A stretch of 64,000 bases of DNA from Cercophora sp. LCS_1. Taxonomy: Eukaryota > Ascomycota > Sordariomycetes > Sordariales > Lasiosphaeriaceae. A model generated the notes under the pieces. It worked only from the letters and a program-made list of their open reading frames with translations. It made no database searches and was not told where the DNA came from. The stretch is from NCBI GenBank assembly GCA_036250225.1, contig JAPZLL010000006.1, positions 868,001 to 932,000 of the forward strand, in the 5' to 3' direction. Positions within the stretch are counted from its first letter, which is position 1. Each line of letters opens with the position of its first letter. Made by a program: the position numbers and the translations under genes. Shown piece by piece: positions 10,194-20,973 of this stretch.

Positions 10194-11588
10194 ATGGCCC
10201 TCCTAACCCCCCTCCTCCGCGAATCAGGCCTCCACTCCCTGCACACAACCGGCCTAGACGCCTACCTCATCATCCTCTCCCGCAGCACGCGCATGTTCGC
10301 CTACGGCGCATCTGCCCTCGTGCTCGCCCTCTTCTTCGCCGAACTCGGCATCTCCGACGCCCAAATCGGCTTGTTCATGACCCTCACCCTCCTGGGCGAT
10401 GTCGTCCTGTCGCTAATCCTAACCCAAATCGCCGACCGCGTGGGTCGTCGCCGGACATTATTCTTTGGGTCCGTGTTAATGGTGGCCTCCGGGACGACGT
10501 TTGCGCTGTGCGAGAACTATTGGGTTTTGTTACTGGCTGCGGTTTTGGGCGTGATCAGTGCGACGGGTGGTGATTTCGGCCCGTTCCGCGCGATCGAGGA
10601 GTCGACAGTCGCGGAGCTGACGACCCCGGGGACGAGAGCCGATGTGTTGGTTTGGTATGTGACCATGGCGAGTTTGGGGTCGTCTGTCGGGACGGAGCTG
10701 GCGGGACGGGTGATTGAGCATTTGAGGGGACGTGAGGGGTGGACGTTGTTGGGTGCGTATCATGCGATTTTTTGGATTTATACCGTTATGGGGGTTGTGA
10801 ATATGGGGACGAATGCGGTGTTGTCGGAGCGGTGTGAGTTGAAGAAGGCGACGGTGGCGGAGGAAGAAACAGGGGAGAGAGAGAGGTTGCTGAATGGCAC
10901 GAGAAACGAGGAAGAGGAAGGGGAGGAGAAGAAAAAGACGTGGTTTGCGCAGATTTCAAAGGAGACGTTGTCCGTCATGGCCGTGTTATGGTTTCTGCTG
11001 TCCGTTGATTCCGTGGCGGACGGCATGGTCAGCATGGCGTTGACGACGTATTACATGGACCAAAAGTTTCATCCGGCTAAGTCGACGCTGGGAGACTTCT
11101 TGTCGGTCAGTTACTTTCTCTCGGGGCTGTCTAATATCTTTGCTGGTCCGTTGGCGAGGTATATCGGCTTGGTCAACACCATGGTGTTCACGCACATCCC
11201 GTCGTCGGCTGCGGTGTTGCTGTTTCCGTTTCCCAAGAGCTTGAAGTGGACGTTTGCGTTGCTTCTCCTCCGCGTGGGACTCAACAATATGGATCAGGCG
11301 CCACGAGCCGCGCTCATTGCCGCTGTGGTTCGGCCGGAAGAACGCACAGCTGTCATGGGTATCACGGTTCTGCTAAGAACCCTGGCGTCGGTTACCGGAC
11401 CAAGCGTCACGGGCTTGCTGGCTGACCGAGGCCAATTCTGGATCGCTTTCGTGGTTGCTGGAGCTCTGAGGTTAGCTTACGACTTGGGGTTGTTTACGAT
11501 GTTTATCAACATCAAATTGCACAAGCACGAGCCAGTTGGGGAAGAGGAGGATGCATACCAGGGACCACAGAGAAGGTCGGAAGCATAG
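10194..11588 (+). CDS. MFS transporter (paralogue 2)
   Basis: Single-exon 464-residue membrane transporter of the major facilitator superfamily. ATG 10194 is preferred (preceded by an A-rich context; the upstream in-frame extension is Ser/Arg-rich and not coding-like). It shares with the paralogue at 314-1780 the blocks GISDAQIGLFMTLTLLGD, DRVGRRRTL, NTMVFTH and NMDQAPRAA, in the same order. An acidic/Lys-rich central loop (about residues 220-255) joins two six-helix halves. The two copies differ strongly in sequence, so the duplication is not recent. The substrate cannot be told from sequence alone. Confidence 0.87.
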   Translation: MALLTPLLRESGLHSLHTTGLDAYLIILSRSTRMFAYGASALVLALFFAELGISDAQIGLFMTLTLLGDVVLSLILTQIADRVGRRRTLFFGSVLMVASGTTFALCENYWVLLLAAVLGVISATGGDFGPFRAIEESTVAELTTPGTRADVLVWYVTMASLGSSVGTELAGRVIEHLRGREGWTLLGAYHAIFWIYTVMGVVNMGTNAVLSERCELKKATVAEEETGERERLLNGTRNEEEEGEEKKKTWFAQISKETLSVMAVLWFLLSVDSVADGMVSMALTTYYMDQKFHPAKSTLGDFLSVSYFLSGLSNIFAGPLARYIGLVNTMVFTHIPSSAAVLLFPFPKSLKWTFALLLLRVGLNNMDQAPRAALIAAVVRPEERTAVMGITVLLRTLASVTGPSVTGLLADRGQFWIAFVVAGALRLAYDLGLFTMFINIKLHKHEPVGEEEDAYQGPQRRSEA

Positions 11589-11969
11589 AGGCCTGGAGAG
11601 TGAAGATGATGCATTTTCAAGGGAGTAGAAAACTCGAGTGATAGACTATAATAGAGAGACTCTTGGTATGCTTTCTTCTGAGTCATGACACAAAGGAATC
11701 TAGTGGAATCGTTAACGTCGTTCTGGGAGGTCGGGTAAGCTCGGCCTCGGATGCCAAGTTCCCTCCTCGCAGTGCGAAGACGGGAACCTCGTAGCTGGGG
11801 GGCTTTGCCTTGCAGCTGGCCGGTTGTGTGCAGCCGGCTGCGAGGTGAGCCAAAACGTATGATTTGTCTGGCAGGATCGCAGCCCCAGGCACCCGTCGAC
11901 CAACAAGGGCCGTTTAAGGGTACCAAAGGAAGTACTCCTGTTCAGAAAGCACCAGATCATCGGCATCTA
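11589..11969. other. convergent 3' region
   Basis: Between the 3' ends of MFS paralogue 2 and the kinase gene. No gene seen. Confidence 0.45.
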
Positions 11970-13856
11970 CTATGCCCTGTGCTTCCCTTTATCTTTCTTC
12001 TTCCTCAATGCCGGCTCCTCCTGGGTCGGCATCGGTCGGACTGTACCCATAGTCGGCATTACGGTCCCCTCGTCGCTTCCATCGGTGGGCGCTTGACTGT
12101 ATGTATATCCAGTGGCATACATCTGTGAGCAATGTTAGCATCACGAAAACACCATGTAGATGTGAACCAACCTCGTCTGGTTGTCGGGGTGGCTGTCCTT
12201 GACCCGGTGGCCTGTATTGGCGGTACTGACTGGGTTCTCCTGGACGGTCGTAGCTGTCGAATAAGCCAGTCGTGTAGGGCTCGTAGTACGGAATCCCGCT
12301 GGCATTGTCGCCACTGCCATCCATGCTCATCCCGCCGAACGTATTTGCGAGTTCATCCTCAAATTCATCTTCTTCCTGGAACTCTCCTTGATCAGTCGTA
12401 TCCTCAACTCCCTCATCCCCCTCATCTTCTTCCTCCCAGTCCCCCCTGAGTATGGCAAGTTGTTCGGCCGCAGTCGGGCGTTTTTTTGCAACAATGTTCC
12501 CCATTTTCCGCAGGTGTTCGTATCCTTCACTTTTGGCGATATTCTGGAGCCACGCGTGGATTTGATCGGTTCGGTACTGACCACAGGTTGCCCGGAAGCC
12601 GTTCGTGTTCTTCACCCACACCACCGTGGCAAATAGAGACCAGATGTCAACCTTGAAGGTCTGCTTTTGTCGGTAGTAGATCTCGGGTGCCATGAAGATC
12701 TCCGTGCCCGCAACTGTCCTTGCTAGCTTCGGGTCATGAGAAAGCCCAAAATCTCCGAGACAAAAACGGTAGTTCCCGGTTTCATCGAGATCCCACAGAA
12801 TGTTCTCTGGCTTGATGTCCCGATGGACAATGTTGTTGAAGGAGATGCAGTCAAGCGCATGCAACATTTGGTTGAGGACTGTGTCGCCAATGTAGTTGAC
12901 GTCCAAGTCTTGATTTCTGTCAATCAGGTGCTTGAGGTTCCCTGTCATCAGAGGCATGTAAATCTCGCCCCAGTTGTCCTTGGGCCCTCCTCCTGCGCTG
13001 CCAAGGATTTTGAGTATATGCTCCTGTGCAGAATGGTAGGTTAGCGGAAGAGTCCGACTAAATGAAGGAAGTGAAATGGGCCACGTACGTGCGATTTCAA
13101 CATTTCCTTGATCTTGAAAAGGTTGGCAATCTCCCTCGTTGCGAATTCCATGTTCTTGCCCGACAGGCTGTGGAACTTTTTCACAGCTATCATAGTGCCA
13201 CTGGCGATGTCGATCGCAGACCAGACCGCGCCATAGGTGCCGCCTCCGACTTTATCGCCCTGGATGTACTTCTTTGTTGGCGGCTTCCTTGGGCCGAGGG
13301 TGTACGTTTGGTCGGTGATTGTGTATAGCCCAACCGTGAGCCAGGAAAGCTCAAACTGGAAAAACCGATCCCGTCCAAAAGCGACGCATGAATTTACACC
13401 GCGCGCGACGACCACGGATCGGGCGAACCCTTGATCTTCTCCAATAGGAGCTCTCGGAAAGGGAACGGTGATGTGGGGTGGACCGCTTTTGTTGTATGGC
13501 TCTGTGAGCCCGCTGCTCGAGTGGTCGTGAAGCAGGACGGCGCCCGTCTCCGAAACTAGCTGGAATGAAGCCTGCACGGGCTCGATCATCGAGGGTCCCT
13601 TATTATTTTTCATCTCTGGGATATAGATGTCGACTTGATCCGCATCGCAACCCAGCGTGTAGCTTGACTTGTCTGAAAAGCCAATCCACAAGCCTTGCGT
13701 GCCGCCTCTCGTATCGGGGTAGTGCCTGTAGTAATTGTTGTTATGATGACTGACTACCCTCCTCGCAGGCTCGTTCAACGGATGAAGGACAAAGGAGGGA
13801 GGGACTGAGGTCGCGGGCGCTTGCTCGAAGTCCTCTCCGGCCTGGTAGTGATCCAT
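11970..13856 (-). CDS. Ser/Thr protein kinase with FHA-like N-terminus
   Basis: Three exons (13089-13856, 12172-13023, 11970-12122) join to 590 residues; the introns are 65 and 49 bases. Residues about 55-165 resemble an FHA phosphothreonine-binding fold (LGCDADQVDIYIP, then ASFQLVSETGAVLLHD). The kinase domain starts near 198: glycine loop GGGTYGAVW (204-212), Lys226 in AVKKFH, HRDIKPEN with Asp325, DFG at 347-349 and APE at 368-370. All key catalytic residues are present. The tail from about 470 is acidic, then Pro/Gln/Arg-rich, ending in a Lys-rich KKKDKGKHRA. FHA-kinases act in checkpoint signalling (Rad53/Dun1-like), but this fungal subgroup's role is unknown. It is divergent from SDH8 across 1.6 kb. 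Confidence 0.85.
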
Positions 13857-15460
13857 CGCCGGTCGTCGAGTGCCCAGACGGAGGGGCACTCAGGAAGCCG
13901 GGAGTGCGGGGTGGTTCGGGGCGGAGCGGCAGCGAGATTAGTTGGAAAGCGGCCATGAATCCCGCATTTTCGATCTTGTTCGTCCGTTTGTTCGGTCCCG
14001 CGAGCCAGCGCCAAAGCGACGTAGGGAGCGACTGGTAATGGGGAAGGGGACTTTTGGCGGAAGGCCGAGTGATTGTGTTGACGTGGATTGCTCGGAGGGG
14101 ATCGATCGCTTCGGCCTCTTCCCCGCGCGCCAGGGAGCATGTGAGCCGCCGCATCGCAGTGGAGCAGTGAGCGAGCCAGGTTCCAGGCCGTGGCCCGCCG
14201 GGGAGGGATCTCTTCGCCCTCATGGGTGGATGATAAGGCAGCCGCACACCTCACTGCACCCGCTCATTGGCAACGAAGCCCGCGGGCATGACCTTGTGCC
14301 ACCATTTAGGCGGGACCATGGAGCAACCCGTGCCACGCCATGCCACTGGACAAGGCTCTGCATGGCTTGTTCTTGATCGCTATTTTTGACCAATGGCCGG
14401 ACTGTGAACACTCCGGCTTAGGCCTCAAGCCAATCGTTCTACCTAGGCATTTCAGCCCAAAACGATGTTTGGAATTTCGCAAAACTGGCGGTGTTGCGAC
14501 CATGCGCTTCTGGTACGGGCGCGGGGGGATCCGAGTGGCGGACGAGAGGAACCATTTTCGCACACACGGGGGGAATGGTGACACTTCGTAACAGTGCAGA
14601 TGCAATCCTGAGTGAAGCGAAGTGTGTCGGCGAATCCAATATCCCTCCAATTTCGACACATACAGCAGCGCGCTGTCGCCAGCGCGGCAAGTGCGGGCAG
14701 GCCAGGTTTGATGCGGGTGAGCGGACCTGCCTGCCGACAAGACGGAGAGAGGTTGGACGAGGAGAAAAAGAGACCAGTGAGCGAGCGGGTGGCCGATGCA
14801 AGTACCCGGGTCAAACGCTGCGTGATGAGAGGCCGGAAGTCGATGTGGAAATCACCCAGCCCGCGAACAGCCCGTGAACAACCGGCGAAATTCCACTTAC
14901 CCATTGGGGGAAGTCGAGGAGGGCAGCAGGAAGGGCAAGTGCGGGTCGGGCAGGGAGGGTTGCAATCTGTCTCGCCGAAAAAAGTCCTCAATGTCGGCCG
15001 CCGCTGCCATGATTGCGAAAGAAGGCACCCCTCTTTGCGAAGGTGCCATCTCTGACGTCTTTTTGCGGCGGCGCGCCGTCCGAAACCTAAAAATGCCCGA
15101 TCATTCTGTCCTGTCGCCGGTCCGGCGCGGTCGCTCGTTGCCTTACCAAGCGGCCCGGTGTGCTGGGCCGGGGAAACCAAGCTCGGTGGGCGCCGCGCCG
15201 CCCCAGCAATCGGTTCCCCACACCTTGCCGTGCAAGGGTCTACGATTCCCATGGGGGTTTCCGTCCCTCGCACGCGCCAAGACCAGCACGCATGTCATCA
15301 TGACCTCGGCAATTTTCGTGACTCCTGGTCGTCTCCAAATTTCCATTTCACCACAACGCCGTAAATTTCCAATCGCCCCCACGTGACAAATAACTTCAAA
15401 CCCTCCACATCGCCAACCACTGGGCGCTTTTCCATACCACACACCGCCAGTCTCGGACCG
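13857..15460. other. GC-rich divergent intergenic region
   Basis: About 1.6 kb between kinase and SDH8. Long open frames on both strands (for example minus 14452-15273) are Arg/Pro/Cys-rich without domain character and are explained by high GC. No gene supported. Confidence 0.5.
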
Positions 15461-15946
15461 ATGATGTCTCGCGCAATGCTCCTCGCCCGCCAAAGCCGCC
15501 TTCAGCTCCGGCCGGTCCGCGCAGCCTCGTCCTCCGTCCGTTTCGCAAGCTCCTTTATGCGAAACCAGCCCTCACCGCCGCGACTCCCAGCCGACCAACA
15601 GGCCGAGTTTGAGCGGCTGCAGCGCGCAGCAGAAGCGGCCCTCTCGTCGCACAACGAGATCCCGTCGACCCCGCAACAGCAGCCCCTGAGCACGTCGCGA
15701 CACGTCACGACGCCTTCTTCCTCGGCGGCGCCTGGGGCTGCGCAAGCGCAGGCGCAAGCCAAGAAGCTAGACGATAGCGATCCTTCGGCCGGGTCGTTTA
15801 GCGGGGGGATTCGAAAGGGAGCGCCGCCCGAGTTCGAGGGGGATAAGAACCCTAAGACGGGAGAAGTGGGAGGGCCAAAGAACGAACCGTTGCGGTGGGG
15901 GAGTGGCGGGGACTGGAGCTATAACGGGAGGGTAACAGACTTTTAA
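15461..15946 (+). CDS. SDH8: succinate dehydrogenase assembly factor 4, mitochondrial
   Basis: A 161-residue protein from ATG 15461 (the next codon is also ATG). The first ~30 residues are rich in Arg/Ser/Ala without acids (MMSRAMLLARQSRLQLRPVR), a mitochondrial targeting sequence. The middle is a low-complexity Ala/Gln/Ser linker. The C-terminus carries the diagnostic SDHAF4/Sdh8 (DUF1674) signature: TGEVGGPKNEPLRWG followed by DWSYNGRVTDF at the very end. Known role: binds flavinylated Sdh1/SDHA in the matrix and promotes assembly of complex II while limiting oxidant production. No intron. Confidence 0.92.
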   Translation: MMSRAMLLARQSRLQLRPVRAASSSVRFASSFMRNQPSPPRLPADQQAEFERLQRAAEAALSSHNEIPSTPQQQPLSTSRHVTTPSSSAAPGAAQAQAQAKKLDDSDPSAGSFSGGIRKGAPPEFEGDKNPKTGEVGGPKNEPLRWGSGGDWSYNGRVTDF

Positions 15947-16113
15947 AGACCAGGCTAAAAGAGATGTGGGAGCTGGCGGGAGGGAGCCTCACAGGGCGGC
16001 AGATAAGATGGAAGTTTGGCTTGAGCGAATCGGCCAACCAACTCGGTCGGGGTCGAAAGGGTCTAGGCCTTCAGGCATTGGACGTGTACCAACATTGTAA
16101 TCACATGTAGACT
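15947..16113. other. 3' flank of SDH8
   Basis: No gene seen; it leads into a short tandem repeat. Confidence 0.4.
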
Positions 16114-16191
16114 GCGGCGCGAATACACAATGGGGGACGGCGGCGCGAATACACAATGGGGGACGGCGGCGCGAATACACAATGGGGGACG
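16114..16191. repeat. 26-bp tandem repeat, three perfect copies
   Basis: The unit starting gcggcgcgaatacacaat is repeated exactly three times with period 26 (starts at 16114, 16140, 16166). It lies in the convergent 3' space between SDH8 and RXT3 and has no coding role. Confidence 0.9.
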
Positions 16192-16430
16192 GGTGATGAG
16201 GAAAACTTTCCAATGTTGCTGGCCAACAGATTGACCGAATGGTGCTCCTGAACCGGGACAAAAGCTGCAAGGTGGATCTTCCTTAGATAGGCTCCTCCCA
16301 CTCTTCCCACAAACAAGCCCATCAACGCCTTCGCGCTATGCAAAGACTCGCTATACAAGACTAGCCACCAACGAGCAAGGGTATTGGGCGACACAAAATC
16401 CATACACTAGACCACACAGCAAACACTCTA

Positions 16431-19400
16431 CTACCCCTCAACCGGATTCGCCGTTCCTGCGGTCTCGCTATCTTTTGGCGGATCAGCGATGGCTTCACTG
16501 GTGACGATGTCTTCCTTCTCTGCGTCCTTCTCACCCGGTTTCAACTTGTCGTCGTTTTCCTTTGGTGTGCCGTCCGCTGCATCTCCATTCGCCGCTGTTT
16601 GCGGTGGGCTCACAACCTGTTCCTGCTCCAGCTCCTCTTTGGGCACATCTGCCTCTTTACTATTCCCACGGAGGTTCTCCTTGTCGCTCTCACTGGGTGG
16701 CTTACTGGAGAGCATGTTGGGCTTCCACCAACCACCTGTCATCTCGCCTGTCCTTTCACTATTCTTTTCTAACCCGTTTTCCCGGCTCTCGGTGCTGTTC
16801 CTTGCTCCGCCGGCCCAAGCGGGTCCGAGCTCAACTTCGCGGAGCGCCTTGCGGATACGTTCCCGGCGGGCTTTGCCTCGGAGCCTGTTTTGCGATGCGC
16901 CCCCGTTTGTAACCCAGCGGATTTCGGTAACCATGAAGCTGATTCCGTCATGTTTGGCGGTCTGCCGGGAGTCTTCATCGCCAACAGAGCCACCCCACTC
17001 ACGGCTCTTAATGCCGAATCGAGTCGTTGAGGCGTACTTGGTCAGTGTCGGCAGGATGAGGAGGGTGACATGAAGATCTCGATTCTCTGGGACCACCATT
17101 GGGCCATTGCTCGGAGGTGCAGTCAGGACAGTCAGGTTTTCATCCCCATTGACACCATTCTTAGCCCCGTTTTGAGGAATGCCGGTTTCGTGGATATCCG
17201 AGACATGGAAACCCTCGTCAAGCCCTAGAAGATCGACGTCCACATCCTCTGGCCATGCGCCTCGGATCCACCCAGCATGAACACATGCCGCAATGGCGTC
17301 AGAGTCATCTGTGTAGACATCAGTTCCCCAGAGGGCGCGGCGTGAAGTGATCTCCTCTCTGGCAGCCGGCGTCAAATGCTCCCTGCCAATCTTCATTGTC
17401 AAGGTGCAGTTCTCATTTCCTTTGATGAGATCCCAGGGAAGCGGCCTCGGCGTCGACGAGTACCCGCTGCGGGGTGGTCGCCCGGTGCGTGGATCGTGGA
17501 GACGGGCAGGCTTGAGGATCGGATCGTATACAACATCGCCAAGATGGGTTCGAGGTCGATCGGCAACACTGTCCAACACTGCTTTGGACGAAACTCTGTG
17601 CCTCGGCTTTGGGAGAACGACGGGAGGAGGGGTTGGGGGAGGCGCCGGTATCTGCTTTTGGGGTGCTGAACGTGGCGCCGCGTGGTGATGTGTGGTAGGG
17701 AAGTCTTTTCCGAGCGCCGCAGTTGGGGACGGGACGGGGGTCGCACCCTTGGCACCCTTGAAAGGGGTGATCCCTTGAAGGGCCGGGGACTGGGCTTGCT
17801 CAAGATTGTGATGGTGGTGGTGATGATGGTGACTATAGAGGTTAGTTGACGAACAAGTTGGGGCTGGAAAAACATACTGGTGGTGATGATGCGAGTGGGT
17901 CTTGGCCTTTTTGGCACGTCCTCCCACGGGCGTCAGTCTTCCACCACTCTCCTCATCTGCTCTCACATCTTCCTCCTTTGGCTTTCTCCGTTTGCCGCGG
18001 TTTGTCTCGCGCCCAGCCTTGACGGGGATGTCCACCATCGGTTCGTGGGGAACACCGTCAGAGTCTTCGCGCCGCATGTGTGGCGCACCTGCAAACGGAA
18101 TGGGGGCTCCGGTTGGAATCGGGCTCACGATGTTGCCGACGCCAGTCCCGAGGCCCGAAAACATACGACCAAACTCGCTTTTGATACCTGGCTCACCAGT
18201 GGGACCAGCAATCTGGGGTTGGGCTCCTTGGACCGCTTGAGGCAATGGAGATATCCGTCCCTTCCGGTTGATCTCCTGGATCGCCAACAAGCCTCCGCGC
18301 TGTTGACCGTGCGGGGTCATGATATCGTCAATGCTGCGATTTCGAGGGGTGTCATACATGCCACCTGGGGCGTTGCCATAAGCAACTGATGGCGGCGGAA
18401 CCGGGGGCTCTTCGCGGTTTCGGAGAGGCGCCTGAGGATGTTGCTCCCGACGATCCGGGCCGTGGATGTTCATCCTCTGGCGGTCGGGGGAGTCGTAAGG
18501 CGCATGAGGCGGACCGGAAGCTATGGCGTGCTGATGGGGCGGGGCATGTTGGGGATGCGCCGACGGAGGAGGTCGTTCAGCCGGCGCCGGATTGTACGCC
18601 GGGTGGCCGTTGTAGTGCGCGGCAGATGCCGGTGGATATTCCTGGTGCCTGGGATGGCCGGCAGGATCATAGGGGGCAGCTGCCCTCGGCTGCTCGTACC
18701 CGGGTCGTGCCCAATGAGCCTGGTCTCGCGGATCTGGAGGCCGGCCATATTGCGGCTGCCGCGAGTCCATCGGTCTCCCATATTCGGGCATCGAATGTTG
18801 CCTCGCCATCTCGCCTCCAGGCATCGCACGGTCGCGCCGCTCTCTTTCCCTCATTTCCCTCTCTCGCATTTCCCGATCCCGAAGTTCCATCTCCTGGCGC
18901 TCCCGCTCTTGGCGGTCCCTTTCCATCATGTAGCGGTCGTCAAATTTCATCCGCATGGGGCCAGGACGCTCGGGGTTGTATTCCTCTGACGGCCTCATCT
19001 CTTCGCGGTGGCCGTACATCTCGTTCGGAGGCCTATTCATCTCCATCGGACGCGGCGGTACCACACTTGGAAATGATTTGGGTTGGCTGTTCGGCCGAGG
19101 GGGACCAACATTTGCGGGCATGCGTCCCTGCTCTCTTCCTTGTTCTGCGCTTGTCAGCGGAGGGCCCCTATGACCGTACGCCTGAGGTGTACCATATCGC
19201 TGAACATCGGGTGTGTTATTGTAAGCACTCTGTGGAGGAGATGCTGCGTTGACTCTGGGGTCGCGAGCATCGTACAGTCGGCGATGCTCTGGGGTTTGCG
19301 GCCGGCGAAACGGTGGGTAGTCGGGCGCCGCGGTGGAGTGCATTCGCGGAGAGGCGTGGATCGACTGGCTGTACGCGGGCGCGGACACGTTCGAGGGCGG

Positions 19401-19982
19401 CCCTGGTGCATACGGAGCCAAAGGGGCAGGGTCCCTCGCCGGCGATGGGGCACCGATTATAGACGATATCGACATGCTGCTTCCCGAATTTCCCGTTCTG
19501 GGTAGGGAGTCGAGAGCAGGCAGCTCACGGCCTCGAGGAAAAGCCGTTGGTGGCCCAACTGAAACGGGCGGGGGCCGCGGTGGAGGTAAGCCATAGGGCC
19601 CGCCAATCTGATGCCCGCCAGGGCCCTGACCCTGCTGTGGATGTTGTTGGGGTGGCGATGCTGGTGGTGGCATGCCGCGATTCATTGGCGGCCCAGACGT
19701 TACTGATGACGCGCTCGGGTGACGCGAGTGTGTTGAAGGCGGCATCGGCCCGGGCTCGGGTGGGTATTGTCGGGACTGAGGAGGGTAGTAAGGCCCCGGG
19801 TCGGAGGGCTTTCGCGAATGCATCTCGGGGTAGCTAGGCGCGTTCGGCGGAGCATGGGGCGCGGCATTTGGGTACGGCGGTTGGTTCAGTGGTTGTCCTG
19901 GAGGAAACGATGGACGCCCGAAGGGGGAAGCAGCGTTCCGCGAGAAGGGAAGCTGAGGTGGTGGTTGCTGTCGGGGATCCAT
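16431..19982 (-). CDS. RXT3: Rpd3L histone deacetylase complex subunit Rxt3
   Basis: Two exons (17878-19982 and 16431-17832) join to 1168 residues. The 45-base intron (17833-17877; donor gtatgt, branch ctaac, acceptor tag) sits inside a polyhistidine run. The start is MDPRQQPPPQLPF at 19982. Residues 1-~780 are disordered, Pro/Gln/Arg-rich, with an Arg/Glu/Met helix region (MERDRQERERQEMELRDR). The conserved Rxt3 domain lies in the C-terminal third: DVVYDPILKPARLHDPRTG, WDLIKGNENCTLTMKI, ALWGTDVYTDDSDAIAACVH, GWIRGAWP and later RFGIKSREWGG. The C-terminus is acidic. Known role: subunit of the large Rpd3 deacetylase complex for transcriptional repression. Nuclear. Confidence 0.9.
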   Translation of the reverse strand: MDPRQQPPPQLPFSRNAASPFGRPSFPPGQPLNQPPYPNAAPHAPPNAPSYPEMHSRKPSDPGPYYPPQSRQYPPEPGPMPPSTHSRHPSASSVTSGPPMNRGMPPPASPPQQHPQQGQGPGGHQIGGPYGLPPPRPPPVSVGPPTAFPRGRELPALDSLPRTGNSGSSMSISSIIGAPSPARDPAPLAPYAPGPPSNVSAPAYSQSIHASPRMHSTAAPDYPPFRRPQTPEHRRLYDARDPRVNAASPPQSAYNNTPDVQRYGTPQAYGHRGPPLTSAEQGREQGRMPANVGPPRPNSQPKSFPSVVPPRPMEMNRPPNEMYGHREEMRPSEEYNPERPGPMRMKFDDRYMMERDRQERERQEMELRDREMREREMRERERRDRAMPGGEMARQHSMPEYGRPMDSRQPQYGRPPDPRDQAHWARPGYEQPRAAAPYDPAGHPRHQEYPPASAAHYNGHPAYNPAPAERPPPSAHPQHAPPHQHAIASGPPHAPYDSPDRQRMNIHGPDRREQHPQAPLRNREEPPVPPPSVAYGNAPGGMYDTPRNRSIDDIMTPHGQQRGGLLAIQEINRKGRISPLPQAVQGAQPQIAGPTGEPGIKSEFGRMFSGLGTGVGNIVSPIPTGAPIPFAGAPHMRREDSDGVPHEPMVDIPVKAGRETNRGKRRKPKEEDVRADEESGGRLTPVGGRAKKAKTHSHHHHQYVFPAPTCSSTNLYSHHHHHHHHNLEQAQSPALQGITPFKGAKGATPVPSPTAALGKDFPTTHHHAAPRSAPQKQIPAPPPTPPPVVLPKPRHRVSSKAVLDSVADRPRTHLGDVVYDPILKPARLHDPRTGRPPRSGYSSTPRPLPWDLIKGNENCTLTMKIGREHLTPAAREEITSRRALWGTDVYTDDSDAIAACVHAGWIRGAWPEDVDVDLLGLDEGFHVSDIHETGIPQNGAKNGVNGDENLTVLTAPPSNGPMVVPENRDLHVTLLILPTLTKYASTTRFGIKSREWGGSVGDEDSRQTAKHDGISFMVTEIRWVTNGGASQNRLRGKARRERIRKALREVELGPAWAGGARNSTESRENGLEKNSERTGEMTGGWWKPNMLSSKPPSESDKENLRGNSKEADVPKEELEQEQVVSPPQTAANGDAADGTPKENDDKLKPGEKDAEKEDIVTSEAIADPPKDSETAGTANPVEG

Positions 19983-20973
19983 GATGCTCAACGGGAACAA
20001 CGGCGAGGGAGGATCGTCGAGTTTTTTTTTTTTGCGCCCGAGACTCGACCTCTCGGCAGGAAACGATGTCAACAAACAGCGCGACGAAAAAAAAAAAAAG
20101 GCTGAAACGGAGCGACAAAGAAGTCGCGGCCGAGGCCGAGGTGGGTGTGGCTGCGCTGCAAAGTTCACCCGGAGGTTTGTTGCGGAAGGTAAATTTTGCG
20201 TTGAGAGTCTCTTTTTGCTGGGCCTTGGTCTGGGGAAAGGATGGCCGCTGCGTGACCACCCGACGTGCAGCCTTAGCTCCTCAGTTGTGCCAGCTCTGGT
20301 GGCCCGAGCTGGCTGCGAAGATGGTTCTGTGATTGGCCAGGGGCGCGAGGGGGGCGGGATGAAGAGGAAGGGACAGAAAGAGCCGACTGGGTAGGGATGA
20401 CGGGTCGGCGCTAGCGGTGTTTGGACAACCGGGGGTGCCTTGATGACGGGATGGCTGGTTGATTGCGAGGGAATCTTGTGTGACCCTGTGGCTTGACTGC
20501 CTTTTCTTCTCCGTTGCTTCCAGACCAAGATGCAAACACAAGGACACGCGCGAACACAGGCACAACCGCTGACACCCGACACACATGATCGGCCGAGCGC
20601 GGCATCCCACGGCAAACCGAGAGCAGACAGCCAATGCGACCGCAAGTAGTTGCTTCGCTGGCAAACGAAAACCGCGCGATGAGTGGAGCAACAGCCGAGG
20701 ACAAAATGCAGGCAAAAGTGCACAAAAGCGCGTCATCAGCAAGTTGCGGCTATCGATGGGGAAGCTAGCGATGCACGACAGGGGAGCAAATGAGGGGCCT
20801 CTTGGGGAAAAAAGATGCCAAGCTCGTTTTGCTTGTGATCCAACCCAGGACCGATCCATCTTGGCGTGTCAAACACGACCGATTTGAATCGCCAGTCTCG
20901 GCCAGCACACGATTTCTTGGGCAAAAAACTGATCTTACACACATCTCTACAGCTTCGGTCCGCAACCCTAAGC
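19983..20973. other. 5' region of RXT3
   Basis: Minus-strand T-rich tracts at 20023-20033 and 20089-20099 and pyrimidine-rich stretches fit a long leader/promoter of RXT3. No separate gene supported. Confidence 0.5.

Noticed and set aside
14452..15273. 273-codon minus-strand open frame
   Set aside because: Arg/Pro/Cys-rich with no domain likeness; overlapping open frames on both strands in this GC-rich promoter explain it.
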